Positions 43,368 to 51,257 of a stretch of 64,000 nt of DNA are shown in pieces (the first letter of the stretch is position 1; every line of letters starts with the position of its first letter). Source of the stretch: Flavonifractor sp. An10 (GTDB lineage Bacteria; Bacillota; Clostridia; Oscillospirales; Oscillospiraceae); contig NZ_NFMB01000003.1 of assembly GCF_002161215.1 (NCBI RefSeq), positions 426,348 to 490,347 on the forward strand, in the 5' to 3' direction. Made by a program: the position numbers and the translations under genes. The notes below the pieces were generated by a model. It saw only the letters and a list, made by a program, of their open reading frames with translations, had not been told where the DNA came from and did not search any database.

Positions 43368-44503
43368 GCCTGTCCTCCCCTTTCCCGTCTGTCGTATTGG
43401 AACAGCTCACACTTGAGCATGCCGTTGTACAGCTTGCGCTTCTTGTCCGCCGGGCGGCCGAAGGTGCGCTCGAACTCCGTGTGGGAGGAGAGCACGCTCA
43501 CCCGCCAGCCGGGGGGCAGGGCCCCCGCCGCGGCGCCGAAGGCCCGGTAGAGGCCCTCCGCCTCCTTTTTCTCCAGCAGCCGCTCCCCATAGGGCGGGTT
43601 GGTGACAATGCGGCCGTAGGGCTCGTCCCGGCGGAAGCGGGCGGCGTCCGCCACGTCAAAGCGCACCACGTCCTCCACCTCCGCCTTCTCGGCGTTGGAG
43701 CGGGCGATGTCCATGGCCCTGGGGTCGATGTCCCCGCCCCAGATGTCGTAGCTGCCGTGGTACTCCCCGTCCATGGCCTCGTCGGCGGCCCGGAGCCACA
43801 GGGTGCTGTCCAGCCACTGCCACCGCTGGGCGGAAAAGCTGCGGTTGAGCCCCGGCGCCCGGTTTTTGGCGATCAGCGCCGCCTCGATGGGGATGGTGCC
43901 CGAACCGCAGAAGGGATCGCAGAAGGGATCCCTCCCCCGGTAGCGGGAGAGGAGCACCATGGCGGCGGCCAGGGTCTCCCGCAGGGGGGCGGCCACCCCC
44001 ACCGCCCGGTAGCCCCGCTTGTGCAGGCCGGGGCCGGTGGTGTCCACCATGAGGGTGACGTGATCCTTCATGATGGAGAACTGGAGCTGATAGAGGGCCC
44101 CGTTCTCCGGCAGCTGCGCCAGGCCGTATTTCTCCCCCAGCCGGGCGGCCACCGCCTTTTTCAGCACGGCCTGGCAGGCGGGCACCGCGTGGAGCTGGGA
44201 GCTGAGGCTGTGCCCCTTGATGGGGAACGCCCCGTCCCGGGGGATAAAGTCCTCCCAGGGCAGGGCACGGGCACCCTCGAACAGGGCGTCGAAGTCCCTG
44301 GCCTCATACTCCCCCACCACCAGCAGCACCCGCTCGCCGGTGCGCAGGTTCAGGTTCACCCGGGGGATGTCTCCGGGGGAGGCCTTGCAGCGCACCCGGC
44401 CGTTCTCCGCCCGCACTCCCTCCATGCCCAGCCGCCGCAGCTCGTCGGCGCACAGGCCCTCCAGCCCGAACAGGGTGGGCATCAGCAGTTCCAGCTCTCT
44501 CAT
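43364..44503 (-). CDS. THUMP-domain class I SAM-dependent RNA methyltransferase (RlmL/YpsC type)
   Basis: 379 residues. Domain order is an N-terminal THUMP/ferredoxin-like region (about 1-155) and a UPF0020 methyltransferase: DPFCGSGTIPIEAALIAKN (SAM-binding motif I), GGDIDPRAMDIARSNAEKA and IVTNPPYGERL (catalytic NPPY). It corresponds to the N-terminal half of E. coli RlmL, which makes m2G in 23S rRNA. GGAAGGAG precedes the ATG and a good sigma-A promoter lies upstream. Confidence 0.93.
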   Translation of the reverse strand: MRELELLMPTLFGLEGLCADELRRLGMEGVRAENGRVRCKASPGDIPRVNLNLRTGERVLLVVGEYEARDFDALFEGARALPWEDFIPRDGAFPIKGHSLSSQLHAVPACQAVLKKAVAARLGEKYGLAQLPENGALYQLQFSIMKDHVTLMVDTTGPGLHKRGYRAVGVAAPLRETLAAAMVLLSRYRGRDPFCDPFCGSGTIPIEAALIAKNRAPGLNRSFSAQRWQWLDSTLWLRAADEAMDGEYHGSYDIWGGDIDPRAMDIARSNAEKAEVEDVVRFDVADAARFRRDEPYGRIVTNPPYGERLLEKKEAEGLYRAFGAAAGALPPGWRVSVLSSHTEFERTFGRPADKKRKLYNGMLKCELFQYDRRERGGQA

Positions 44504-44552
44504 TGGCGCGCTCCTTCCCGGTGATCCACTCTCCGCAGGGTGATTGAAATCA

Positions 44553-44581
44553 AGTATACTCTATTTCCCGCCGCTTGGCAA
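44553..44581 (-). promoter_or_regulatory. Sigma-A promoter of the RNA methyltransferase gene
   Basis: Minus strand: TTGCCA (44581-44576), 17 bases, TATACT (44558-44553), 50 bases before the start codon. Confidence 0.75.
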
Positions 44582-44645
44582 ACCCCCGGAGGTAAAATTT
44601 CCGGCCGGAGTCCCTTTGGGCGGTCTGCCCCGGACAAAATGGGGC

Positions 44646-44692
44646 TTGTCAAACTCGAACAAATGTTGTATACTCGAATCGAACATCAGTTC
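44646..44692 (+). promoter_or_regulatory. Promoter with two LexA-type (SOS) boxes
   Basis: TTGTCA (44646-44651), 17 bases, TATACT (44669-44674). The spacer contains CGAACAAATGTT (44656-44667), fitting the first 12 positions of the Gram-positive CGAACRNRYGTTYC box. A second box, CGAACATCAGTTC (44680-44692), with perfect GAAC-N4-GTTC arms, lies at the expected start of transcription. LexA binding would silence the promoter. Confidence 0.7.
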
Positions 44693-44795
44693 TATCCCAT
44701 GAAACACCGGCGGGGAGCCCGCCCCAGTCCGGTCTATGGGACAGAACCGGCGGTAGGATCACCTTATCAAACAGCTCAGGATCGGAGGGAACCCC

Positions 44796-45137
44796 ATGGA
44801 GACCATTTACTGCACGCTGAACGCCAAGCGCCTGACCTTTCTCGGCGCCGCCGGCCGGAAGGCCAGCGGCGGGGAGACGGTCTGCTATGCCGTGGCTCCC
44901 CGTCCCCGGGCCGTCCCCCGGCCGTCGGGTAAGGTGATCAGCCTGGACGACTACCGCACCCCCGGCCGGCCGGATGCCCGCCCGGCGCCACCGGAAGAAG
45001 CTCCCGTCCCGGCGGAGCGCCCGCCCCGCCCCAGGGGCCGCCGCCGGCCCTCTCTGGCGCTGACGGCGGATCTGCTGGCCTCCGCCGCGGTGGTGGCGCT
45101 GCTGGCCGCTGTGGCGGCACAGTTGGCCGCCCTGTAG
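44796..45137 (+). CDS. Small membrane-anchored protein under SOS-type control
   Basis: 113 residues with no recognised domain. The N-terminal part (METIYCTLNAKRLTFLGAAG) is soluble, the middle is a Pro/Arg-rich linker (about 40-85), and a single C-terminal membrane helix spans about 90-112 (SAAVVALLAAVAAQLAAL). GGAGGGAA precedes the ATG. It is the only gene between a promoter with two LexA-type boxes and a strong terminator. A DNA-damage-induced small membrane protein, by analogy with YneA-type division inhibitors, is plausible, but there is no sequence similarity to support identity. Confidence 0.65.
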   Translation: METIYCTLNAKRLTFLGAAGRKASGGETVCYAVAPRPRAVPRPSGKVISLDDYRTPGRPDARPAPPEEAPVPAERPPRPRGRRRPSLALTADLLASAAVVALLAAVAAQLAAL

Positions 45138-45147
45138 CTTTGCACAA

Positions 45148-45185
45148 AAATTCCCGGCACGGGAAATCCCGTGCCGGGAATTTTT
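45148..45185 (+). terminator. Intrinsic terminator after the SOS-type gene
   Basis: AATTCCCGGCACGGG and CCCGTGCCGGGAATT form a perfect stem followed by TTTTT. Confidence 0.9.
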
Positions 45186-45216
45186 GCCGGAATGGAAAAA
45201 TTTATCGCTCCAGGGC

Positions 45217-45314
45217 TTGACATTTGAAGTTAGCGAGTGTAAACTTACCTTGTTCCAGGTGGTTAGTATCTGCTAACCACCGATTTCAGCCCCTGCGGTT
45301 AGATCGATCTAACC
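45217..45314 (+). promoter_or_regulatory. feo operon promoter with tandem palindromic operators
   Basis: TTGACA (45217-45222), 17 bases, TAAACT (45240-45245). Two strong palindromes follow: GGTGGTTAG-N6-CTAACCACC (45258-45281) and GGTTAG-ATCGAT-CTAACC (45297-45314). They share GGTTAG-N6-CTAACC, close to the DtxR/IdeR-type TTAGGTTAG...CTAACCTAA half-sites. A DtxR-like regulator is encoded in the same operon, so it or a homologue probably represses transcription when metal is bound. Confidence 0.75.
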
Positions 45315-45338
45315 ACATAAAAAAGGGAGGAGACCCGA

Positions 45339-45551
45339 ATGATGCCTCTGACAATGGCGAAGCAGGGCGAGACGGTGACCATCCGAAAGATCACCGGCAA
45401 AGATGAGGTGCGCCAGCACCTGGCCGAGCTGGGCTTCGTCGTGGACGGGGAGGTCACGGTGGTCAGCGAGCTGGGCGGCAACCTGATCCTCCAGGTGAAG
45501 GACAGCCGCATCGCGCTGGACAGGGCCATGGCCAACCGAATCATGTTTTGA
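45339..45551 (+). CDS. feoA: FeoA-domain protein 1 (ferrous iron transport)
   Basis: 70 residues with an SH3-like FeoA fold: GETVTIRKITGKDEVRQHLA, ELGFVVDGEVTVVSELGG and a C-terminal strand ending ALDRAMANRIMF. FeoA is a small cytoplasmic partner of FeoB. AAGGGAGGAG precedes tandem ATGs (45339 and 45342). First gene of the operon; a second FeoA follows 15 bases later, a duplication common in clostridia. Confidence 0.93.
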   Translation: MMPLTMAKQGETVTIRKITGKDEVRQHLAELGFVVDGEVTVVSELGGNLILQVKDSRIALDRAMANRIMF

Positions 45552-45566
45552 TGGGAGGAAGAGAAG

Positions 45567-45788
45567 ATGAAGACACTGCGGGACGCAAAGGTGGGCGATA
45601 CCGTGACGGTGGTGCGCCTTCACGGGGAGGGCGCGGTCAAGCGCCGCATCATGGACATGGGCATCACCAAGGGCGTGGCGCTGCATGTGCGCAAGGTGGC
45701 GCCGCTGGGCGACCCCATGGAGCTGAACGTGCGCGGCTACGAGCTGAGCGTACGCAAGGCCGACGCGGAGATGATCGAGATCGCGTAG
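45567..45788 (+). CDS. feoA: FeoA-domain protein 2 (ferrous iron transport)
   Basis: 73 residues, paralogue of the preceding gene: VGDTVTVVRLHGEGAVKRRI, MDMGITKGVALHVRKVAPLG, ELSVRKADAEMIEIA. GGGAGGAA lies before the ATG. It is separated from feoB by about 170 bases containing a REP-like palindrome and another operator-like site, so feoB may also be read from a second regulated start. Confidence 0.93.
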   Translation: MKTLRDAKVGDTVTVVRLHGEGAVKRRIMDMGITKGVALHVRKVAPLGDPMELNVRGYELSVRKADAEMIEIA

Positions 45789-45845
45789 GGCGGGGGCTTG
45801 CCCCCGCCGGTGGCCCCGGCCATGCTGCGCTGCCGCTCCGGCTAT

Positions 45846-45870
45846 GGGCGCACACAGTGCGCCCCTACAG
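45846..45870. repeat. REP-like 25-nt palindromic element (copy 1)
   Basis: GGGCGCAC-ACA-GTGCGCCC followed by CTACAG. It has the same 8-bp stem, 3-base loop and tail plan as 60398-60422 and 60473-60497, with covarying stem bases. Confidence 0.7.
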
Positions 45871-45916
45871 AGAGTCCGGCAGACACGGCGCAGATGCGGT
45901 CTGGTGCGCCCAAGAA

Positions 45917-45930
45917 TTAGTTGTATCTAA
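45917..45930 (+). promoter_or_regulatory. Third operator-like palindrome, upstream of feoB
   Basis: TTAG-TTGTAT-CTAA keeps the core TTAG-N6-CTAA of the two operators at the operon promoter, 30 bases before the feoB ATG. It may allow separate metal control of feoB. Confidence 0.5.
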
Positions 45931-45959
45931 CTTTTTGAGAAAGGAAGGGATTGAGAGAT

Positions 45960-48125
45960 ATGGAGCTGAAAATCGCGCTGGCGGGCAACCCGAACTGCGG
46001 CAAGACGACGCTGTTCAACGCCCTGACCGGCTCCAACCAGTACGTGGGCAACTGGCCCGGCGTCACGGTAGAGAAAAAGGAGGGCAGGCTGAAGGGCCAC
46101 AAGGACGTGGTGATCCAGGATCTGCCCGGCATCTATTCGCTGTCCCCCTACACCCTGGAGGAGGTGGTGGCCCGGAACTATCTGGTCAACGACAAGCCGG
46201 ACGCCATCCTCAACATCGTGGACGGCACCAACATCGAGCGCAACCTGTACTTAACCACCCAGCTCATCGAGCTGGGCCTGCCCGTGGTGGTGGCGGTGAA
46301 CATGATCGACCTGGTGCGCAAAAACGGCGACCAGATCGACCTGAACAAGCTGGGCGACGCCCTGGGCTGCACTGTGGTGAGCATGAGCGCCCTGAAGGGC
46401 GAGGGCGGCCTGGAGGCGGCCGAGAAGGCCGTGGCCCTGGCCCGCACCCACCAGGCCGGGGAGCTGCCCCACGTGTTCACCGGCAGCGTGGAGCACGCCA
46501 TCGCCCACATTGAGGAGTCCATCGCCGGCCTGGTGGACGACCGCTACCTGCGGTGGTATGCTATCAAAGTGTTTGAGCGGGACGACAAGGTGATGGCCCA
46601 GCTGAACCTGACCGGCGAGCTGAAGGCCCACCTGGAGCAGCACATTGCCGACTGCGAGAAGGAGCTGGACGACGACGCCGAGAGCATCATCACCAACCAG
46701 CGGTACGCCTACATCAATACCGTGGTCACCAAGGCGGTTCACAAGAAGGCCGCGGCCCACAGCATGACCACCTCCGACAAGATCGACCGGGTGGTGACCA
46801 ACCGGATCCTGGCCCTGCCCATCTTCGCCGTGGTCATGTTCGCCGTGTACTGGATCGCCATGGGCCCCTTCGGTACCTTCCTCACCGACTGGACCAACGA
46901 CGTACTGGGCACCGCCTGGCTGGTGGAGATTCCCCGGGCCGCCCTGGAGGGCTGGGGCGTCAACGACGTGCTCATCGGCCTGATCTGCGACGGCGCCCTG
47001 GCCGGCGTGGGCGCGGTGCTGGGCTTTGTGCCCCAGATGCTGGTGCTCTTCCTGATGCTGGCCATCCTGGAGGACATCGGCTACATGGCCCGCATCGCCT
47101 TCATCATGGATCGCATCTTCCGCAAGTTCGGCCTGTCCGGCAAGAGCTTTATCCCCATGCTGGTGGGCACCGGCTGCGGCGTGCCCGGCGTCATGGCCTC
47201 CCGCACCATTGAGAGTGAGCGGGACCGCCGCATGACCGTCATGACCACCTGCTTCATCCCCTGCGGCGCCAAGATGCCCATCATCGGCCTGATCGCCGGC
47301 GCCCTGTTCGGCGGCAGCGGCTTTGTGGCCGTGTCCGCCTACTTCATCGGCGTGGCCGCCATCGTCATCTCCGGCGTGATGCTCAAGAAGACCAAGGCTT
47401 TCGCCGGCGACCCGGCCCCCTTCGTCATGGAGCTGCCCGCCTACCACATCCCCTCCGCCGGCAACGTGCTGCGGGCCACCTGGGAGCGGGGCTGGTCCTT
47501 CATCAAGCGGGCCGGCACAGTGATCCTGGCCTCCTCCATCATCCTGTGGTTCCTCCAGGGCTTCGGCTGGGAGAACGGCGCCTTCGGCATGGTGGAGGAC
47601 ATGAACAACTCCGTGCTGGCCGCCATCGGCTCCGCCATCTCCTTCATCTTCGTGCCCCTGGGCTTCGGCACCTGGAAGCCCACCGTGGCCGTGTTCACCG
47701 GCCTCATCGCCAAGGAGAACGTGGTGGCAACCTTCGGCGTGCTCTACAACTACGTCGGGGAGCTCAGTGAGAACGGCGACGAGATCTGGGGCCTGGTGGC
47801 CGCGGACTTCACCGCTATCTCCGCCTACTCCTTCATGATCTTCAACCTGCTGTGCGCCCCCTGCTTCGCCGCCATGGGCGCCATCAAGCGGGAGATGAAC
47901 AACTGGAAGTGGACCCTGGGCGCCATCGGCTACATGTGCGGCTTCGCCTACATCATCTCCCTGATCGTCTACCAGATCGGCGGCCTCATCACCGGTGAGG
48001 TGTCCTTCGGCGTGGGCACCGTGGTGGCCGTGGTGCTCATCGCGGGCCTGCTCTACATGCTGTTCCGCAAGAACAAGTACGACGAGAACACCCTGACCCT
48101 CTCCGTGGCCGCCGCCAACAAGTAA
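45960..48125 (+). CDS. feoB: Ferrous iron transporter FeoB (GTPase-permease)
   Basis: 721 residues. The N-terminal G domain has G1 GNPNCGKTT (about 8-16), G3 DLPGIYSL (about 54-61) and G4 NMID; the helical GDI domain follows. The permease part from about 275 has two Gate repeats, including FIPMLVGTGCGVPGVMASRT and CFIPCGAKMPI. I chose the ATG at 45960 (MELKIALAGNPNCGKT) over a TTG at 45951. It imports Fe2+ across the cytoplasmic membrane. It is followed by the Cys-rich partner, a DtxR-like regulator and a metal ATPase in one operon. Confidence 0.97.
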   Translation: MELKIALAGNPNCGKTTLFNALTGSNQYVGNWPGVTVEKKEGRLKGHKDVVIQDLPGIYSLSPYTLEEVVARNYLVNDKPDAILNIVDGTNIERNLYLTTQLIELGLPVVVAVNMIDLVRKNGDQIDLNKLGDALGCTVVSMSALKGEGGLEAAEKAVALARTHQAGELPHVFTGSVEHAIAHIEESIAGLVDDRYLRWYAIKVFERDDKVMAQLNLTGELKAHLEQHIADCEKELDDDAESIITNQRYAYINTVVTKAVHKKAAAHSMTTSDKIDRVVTNRILALPIFAVVMFAVYWIAMGPFGTFLTDWTNDVLGTAWLVEIPRAALEGWGVNDVLIGLICDGALAGVGAVLGFVPQMLVLFLMLAILEDIGYMARIAFIMDRIFRKFGLSGKSFIPMLVGTGCGVPGVMASRTIESERDRRMTVMTTCFIPCGAKMPIIGLIAGALFGGSGFVAVSAYFIGVAAIVISGVMLKKTKAFAGDPAPFVMELPAYHIPSAGNVLRATWERGWSFIKRAGTVILASSIILWFLQGFGWENGAFGMVEDMNNSVLAAIGSAISFIFVPLGFGTWKPTVAVFTGLIAKENVVATFGVLYNYVGELSENGDEIWGLVAADFTAISAYSFMIFNLLCAPCFAAMGAIKREMNNWKWTLGAIGYMCGFAYIISLIVYQIGGLITGEVSFGVGTVVAVVLIAGLLYMLFRKNKYDENTLTLSVAAANK

Positions 48126-48184
48126 ACCCATCTGCGGGCGGGGCGTGCGCCCCGCCCGCCCCCACATTTGGAAAGGAGACCCCT

Positions 48185-48376
48185 ATGAACCTTCCCACCA
48201 TTCTTGCCGGCCTGCTGATTGCGGCGGTCTTTGCCGCCATCGTGGGCAAGGGCATCTGGAACCGCCGCCGCGGGAAGCACGCCTGCTCCTGCGGGGACAG
48301 CTGCGGAGGCTGCGCCTGTGCCGGCATGTGCCACCCTCAGCCGGCGAAGAAATCCAAGCCCTCCGGGCAGACCTGA
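48185..48376 (+). CDS. FeoB-associated Cys-rich membrane protein
   Basis: 63 residues: one N-terminal helix (LPTILAGLLIAAVFAAIVGK) followed by a cytoplasmic Cys-rich tail (HACSCGDSCGGCACAGMCH, seven Cys residues if the tail is counted through the MCH end). It lies 59 bases after feoB with GGAGAC before the ATG. This small family is found next to feoB in Firmicutes and may take the place of FeoC, perhaps binding iron or an Fe-S cluster. Confidence 0.9.
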   Translation: MNLPTILAGLLIAAVFAAIVGKGIWNRRRGKHACSCGDSCGGCACAGMCHPQPAKKSKPSGQT

Positions 48377-48399
48377 GGCGCGGAAAGGAGCTGGATGCT

Positions 48400-48786
48400 A
48401 TGGAGCTGACCAACACCAACGTGCGCTACCTGCTCACCATCTACCACCTGTCCCAGGCCCGGCTGGAGGTGTCCTCCAAGGACATCGCGGAGTCCCTGGC
48501 GGTGTCCCGGGCCTCTGTCACCAGCATGATGTCCATCCTCTGCGGCAAGTGCCTGGTGGCCAAGGAGCGGTACGGCAAGGTTCACCTGACCGACGACGGC
48601 TGCCGGTGGGCCAGGCTGCTGGCCGGGCAGACCGACAAGCTGGCCGAGACCCTGTGCAACCGGATGGACGTGTCCTACGAGGATGCGTGGAAGGCCGCCT
48701 GCGCGGCGGTGTCCGAGCTGCCCCGCCATATCTTTGAACCGATCTCTCTGACAGAACGAACACGAAAGGAAGTTGTCCCCTCATGA
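48400..48786 (+). CDS. Short DtxR-type metal-dependent regulator
   Basis: 128 residues. The N-terminal winged HTH is typical of DtxR/MntR (VRYLLTIYHLSQARLEVSSK, SLAVSRASVTSMMSILCGKC, GKVHLTDDGC). The C-terminal part is only the beginning of the dimerisation/metal domain and there is no SH3 domain, so it is much shorter than DtxR (226) or MntR (142). AAAGGAG precedes the ATG. It probably binds the GGTTAG-N6-CTAACC sites of its own operon; metal choice (Fe or Mn) is uncertain. Confidence 0.83.
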   Translation: MELTNTNVRYLLTIYHLSQARLEVSSKDIAESLAVSRASVTSMMSILCGKCLVAKERYGKVHLTDDGCRWARLLAGQTDKLAETLCNRMDVSYEDAWKAACAAVSELPRHIFEPISLTERTRKEVVPS

Positions 48787-49016
48787 AATGGTATCAGAGT
48801 CCCAGATTCCTCTGCTTCGCCGGCGGCGTGGCCGCCGCCCTGGTGGGCGCCCAGGTGGCCAAGTCCCCCAAAACCCGTCAGCTGTGCGTCAACGGCATCG
48901 CCAGGGGCATGCAGCTCCAGCAGGAGGCCAGGGCCGCCCTCCAGAACATGAAGGAGGACGCCCAGGATCTGTGCGCCGAGGCCAAGCAGAAGGCCGCCCG
49001 GGAGGGCGAGGCGTAA
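48783..49016 (+). CDS. Small membrane-associated protein beside the metal ATPase
   Basis: 77 residues: MKWYQSPRFLCFAGGVAAAL with a short hydrophobic segment (about 8-25), then an amphipathic, charged helix. It overlaps the regulator stop by 4 bases (ATGA) and ends 4 bases before the ATPase. It resembles the small DUF6110-type proteins encoded beside heavy-metal ATPases, but this assignment is tentative. Confidence 0.65.
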   Translation: MKWYQSPRFLCFAGGVAAALVGAQVAKSPKTRQLCVNGIARGMQLQQEARAALQNMKEDAQDLCAEAKQKAAREGEA

Positions 49017-49020
49017 TCCC

Positions 49021-51150
49021 ATGAAGTATCGCATCGCGTATGACCAGCCGGGCCGCCTGCGGGTGCGCTTCGGCCCCGACGCGTTCACCCAGGAGCAGGG
49101 CTACGGCATCGCCGCCCTGCTTTTGGGCTGTCCGGGGATCACCGGGGCGGAGACCTGCCCCGTCAACGGCAGCGTACTGGTGCTCTACCGGGGGGACGGC
49201 CGGGCCGCCGCCCTGGCGGTGCTGGACGGCCTGCGGCGGGACGCCCTCCCCGTGGGCGCCGCCCGGGACGCCGACCAGCTGCGGGAGGTGGACGACCACT
49301 TCTTCCGCCGCATCGCCGGCCTGACGGCCCGGCACTTTCTGAAGAGGTGGTTCCTGCCCGCCCCCATCCGCTGCCTGGTCACCCTCTGGAGCGCGGCGGG
49401 CTACTGGCGGGAGGGCCTGAACAGCCTGCGGGAGGGCCGGCTGGACGTGGCCGTGCTGGACGCGGCCTCCATCGCCGGGGCCATCGTCCAGCGGGAGTGG
49501 GCCACCGCCGGCTCGGTGATGTTCCTGCTCAGGCTGTCCGGCCTGCTGGAGGACTACACCCGCAAGCGCACCCAGACCTCCCTGCGCCAGAGCCTTGCCA
49601 TCCACGTGGACACGGTGTGGCGGGTAAACGGCGACGGCGCCGAGGAGTCGGTGCCCATGGGGACGCTGTCCGCGGGGGAGCGCATCCGGGTGCGCGCCGG
49701 CTCCCTGATCCCGGTGGACGGCACGGTGACGGACGGCGACGCCATGGTCAACGAGGCGTCCATGACCGGCGAGTCCCTCCCCGTCCACAAGCGGGCGGGC
49801 TCCACCGTCTACGCCGGCACCGTGCTGGAGGAGGGCAGCCTGATCATCCGGATCACCGCCCTGGCCGGGGAGAGCCGCATCCAGCAGATCGTGGGCCTCA
49901 TCGAAAGCTCCGAGGCCCTGAAGGCCGGGGCCCAGAGCAAGGCCGAGCGACTGGCCGACGCCATCGTGCCCTTCAGCTTCGCCGGGGCCCTGCTGGTGGG
50001 CCTGTTTACCCGCAGCCTCACCCGGGCCCTGTCGGTGCTGATGGTGGACTACTCCTGTGCCATCAAGCTGTCCACCCCCATCGCCATCATCTCCGCCATG
50101 CGGGAGGCCTCCGCCCACCGGATCATGGTCAAGGGCGGCAAGCATCTGGAGGCCTTTGCCGAGGCGGACACCATCGTCTTTGACAAGACGGGCACCCTCA
50201 CCGCCGCCTGCCCCCAGGTGGAGGGGGTAATCGACTTCACCGGCCGGGGGGAGGACGAGTTGCTCCGCTGCGCCGCCTGTATCGAGGAGCATTTCCCCCA
50301 CAGCATGGCCCGGGCGGTGACCCGGGCCGCCGAGGAGAAGGGCCTGAACCACGAGGAGCGCCACGCCGAGGTGGAGTATGTGGTGGCCCACGGCGTGGCC
50401 ACCACCCTGGAGGGGGAGCGGGCCCTCATCGGCAGCCGCCACTTCATCTTTGAGGACGAGGGCGTCGCCTGCACCCCCGAGCAGGAGGCGCGCATCGCCG
50501 CCGGGGCCAACGGCCGGTCGGTGCTCTATCTGGCCATCGGCGGGAAGCTGGCCGGCGCGCTCTTCCTCAGCGACCCGCCCCGGCCGGAGGCCGCCCAGGC
50601 CATCGCCGCCCTGCGGGCGCTGGGCGTCCGCCGGGTGGTCATGCTCACCGGCGACCAGGAGACCGCCGCCCGGGCCGTCTGCGAGAAACTGGGCATCGAC
50701 GAGTTCCGGGCCCAGGTGCTGCCGGCGGACAAGGCCGCCCTGGTGGAGGGCTACAAGGCCGGGGGCCACAGGCTCATCATGGTGGGGGACGGGGTCAACG
50801 ACTCCCCCGCCCTGGCCGCCGCCGACGTGTCCGTGGCCATGAAGGACGCCTCCGACCTGGCCCGGGAGGTGGCGGATATCACCCTGCTCTCCTCCGATCT
50901 GCGGGAGCTGGCCGCCCTGCGCCGCCTGTCCCAGCGGATGCTCCGGCGCATCGGCCGCAACTACCGCGCCATCCTGTCCATCAACACCAGCCTGCTGGCC
51001 CTGGGGATCTGCGGCGTGCTGCCGCCCACCACCACGGCGCTGCTCCACAACGCCTCCACCATGGCCATCAGCGCAGCCAGCATGCGGCCCTATCTGCCCG
51101 CCGGGCAGACAGCGAAGGGGCCGGAAAGGAGAGAGCATGAAGCATCATAA
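49021..51150 (+). CDS. P1B-type metal-transporting ATPase with SCA membrane motif
   Basis: 709 residues. The N-terminal part (MKYRIAYDQPGRLRVRFGPD) is an HMA-like fold without the CxxC pair. The actuator loop has NEASMTGESLPVHK (TGES), phosphorylation is at DKTGTL (about 387), and the hinge is MVGDGVNDSPAL. The metal-binding membrane helix reads VDYSCAIKLSTP (about 341-352), with SCA in place of CPC, which argues against the Cu/Zn CPC types. In an iron-regulated operon it may export Fe2+ or Mn2+; this is an inference. It overlaps the 26-residue peptide gene that follows. Confidence 0.9.
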   Translation: MKYRIAYDQPGRLRVRFGPDAFTQEQGYGIAALLLGCPGITGAETCPVNGSVLVLYRGDGRAAALAVLDGLRRDALPVGAARDADQLREVDDHFFRRIAGLTARHFLKRWFLPAPIRCLVTLWSAAGYWREGLNSLREGRLDVAVLDAASIAGAIVQREWATAGSVMFLLRLSGLLEDYTRKRTQTSLRQSLAIHVDTVWRVNGDGAEESVPMGTLSAGERIRVRAGSLIPVDGTVTDGDAMVNEASMTGESLPVHKRAGSTVYAGTVLEEGSLIIRITALAGESRIQQIVGLIESSEALKAGAQSKAERLADAIVPFSFAGALLVGLFTRSLTRALSVLMVDYSCAIKLSTPIAIISAMREASAHRIMVKGGKHLEAFAEADTIVFDKTGTLTAACPQVEGVIDFTGRGEDELLRCAACIEEHFPHSMARAVTRAAEEKGLNHEERHAEVEYVVAHGVATTLEGERALIGSRHFIFEDEGVACTPEQEARIAAGANGRSVLYLAIGGKLAGALFLSDPPRPEAAQAIAALRALGVRRVVMLTGDQETAARAVCEKLGIDEFRAQVLPADKAALVEGYKAGGHRLIMVGDGVNDSPALAAADVSVAMKDASDLAREVADITLLSSDLRELAALRRLSQRMLRRIGRNYRAILSINTSLLALGICGVLPPTTTALLHNASTMAISAASMRPYLPAGQTAKGPERREHEAS

Positions 51151-51217
51151 GTTCTGGGCCTGGGCTTCCGTGTTCTGCATGCTCATGTGCATCTACACGG
51201 GCAAGAAGCACAAGTAA
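51137..51217 (+). CDS. 26-residue membrane micropeptide overlapping the ATPase gene
   Basis: The peptide reads MKHHKFWAWASVFCMLMCIY then TGKKHK: basic ends around a 16-residue hydrophobic core, a small membrane peptide. GAAAGGAGAG stands 5 bases upstream, and the start lies 14 bases inside the ATPase gene in another frame. It ends just before a strong terminator. It may be an accessory subunit of the ATPase. Confidence 0.6.
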   Translation: MKHHKFWAWASVFCMLMCIYTGKKHK

Positions 51218-51224
51218 ACAGCGC

Positions 51225-51257
51225 GTCCCCGCCGGGTTTCCGGCGGGGACGTTTTTT
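51225..51257 (+). terminator. Intrinsic terminator of the feo/metal operon
   Basis: GTCCCCGCCGG and CCGGCGGGGAC with a GTTT loop, followed by GTTTTTT. Confidence 0.92.

Noticed and set aside
48889..51138. A 749-residue minus-strand frame
   Set aside because: It is a complement of the P-type ATPase with Gly/His/Asp-rich, repeat-like composition and no independent support.
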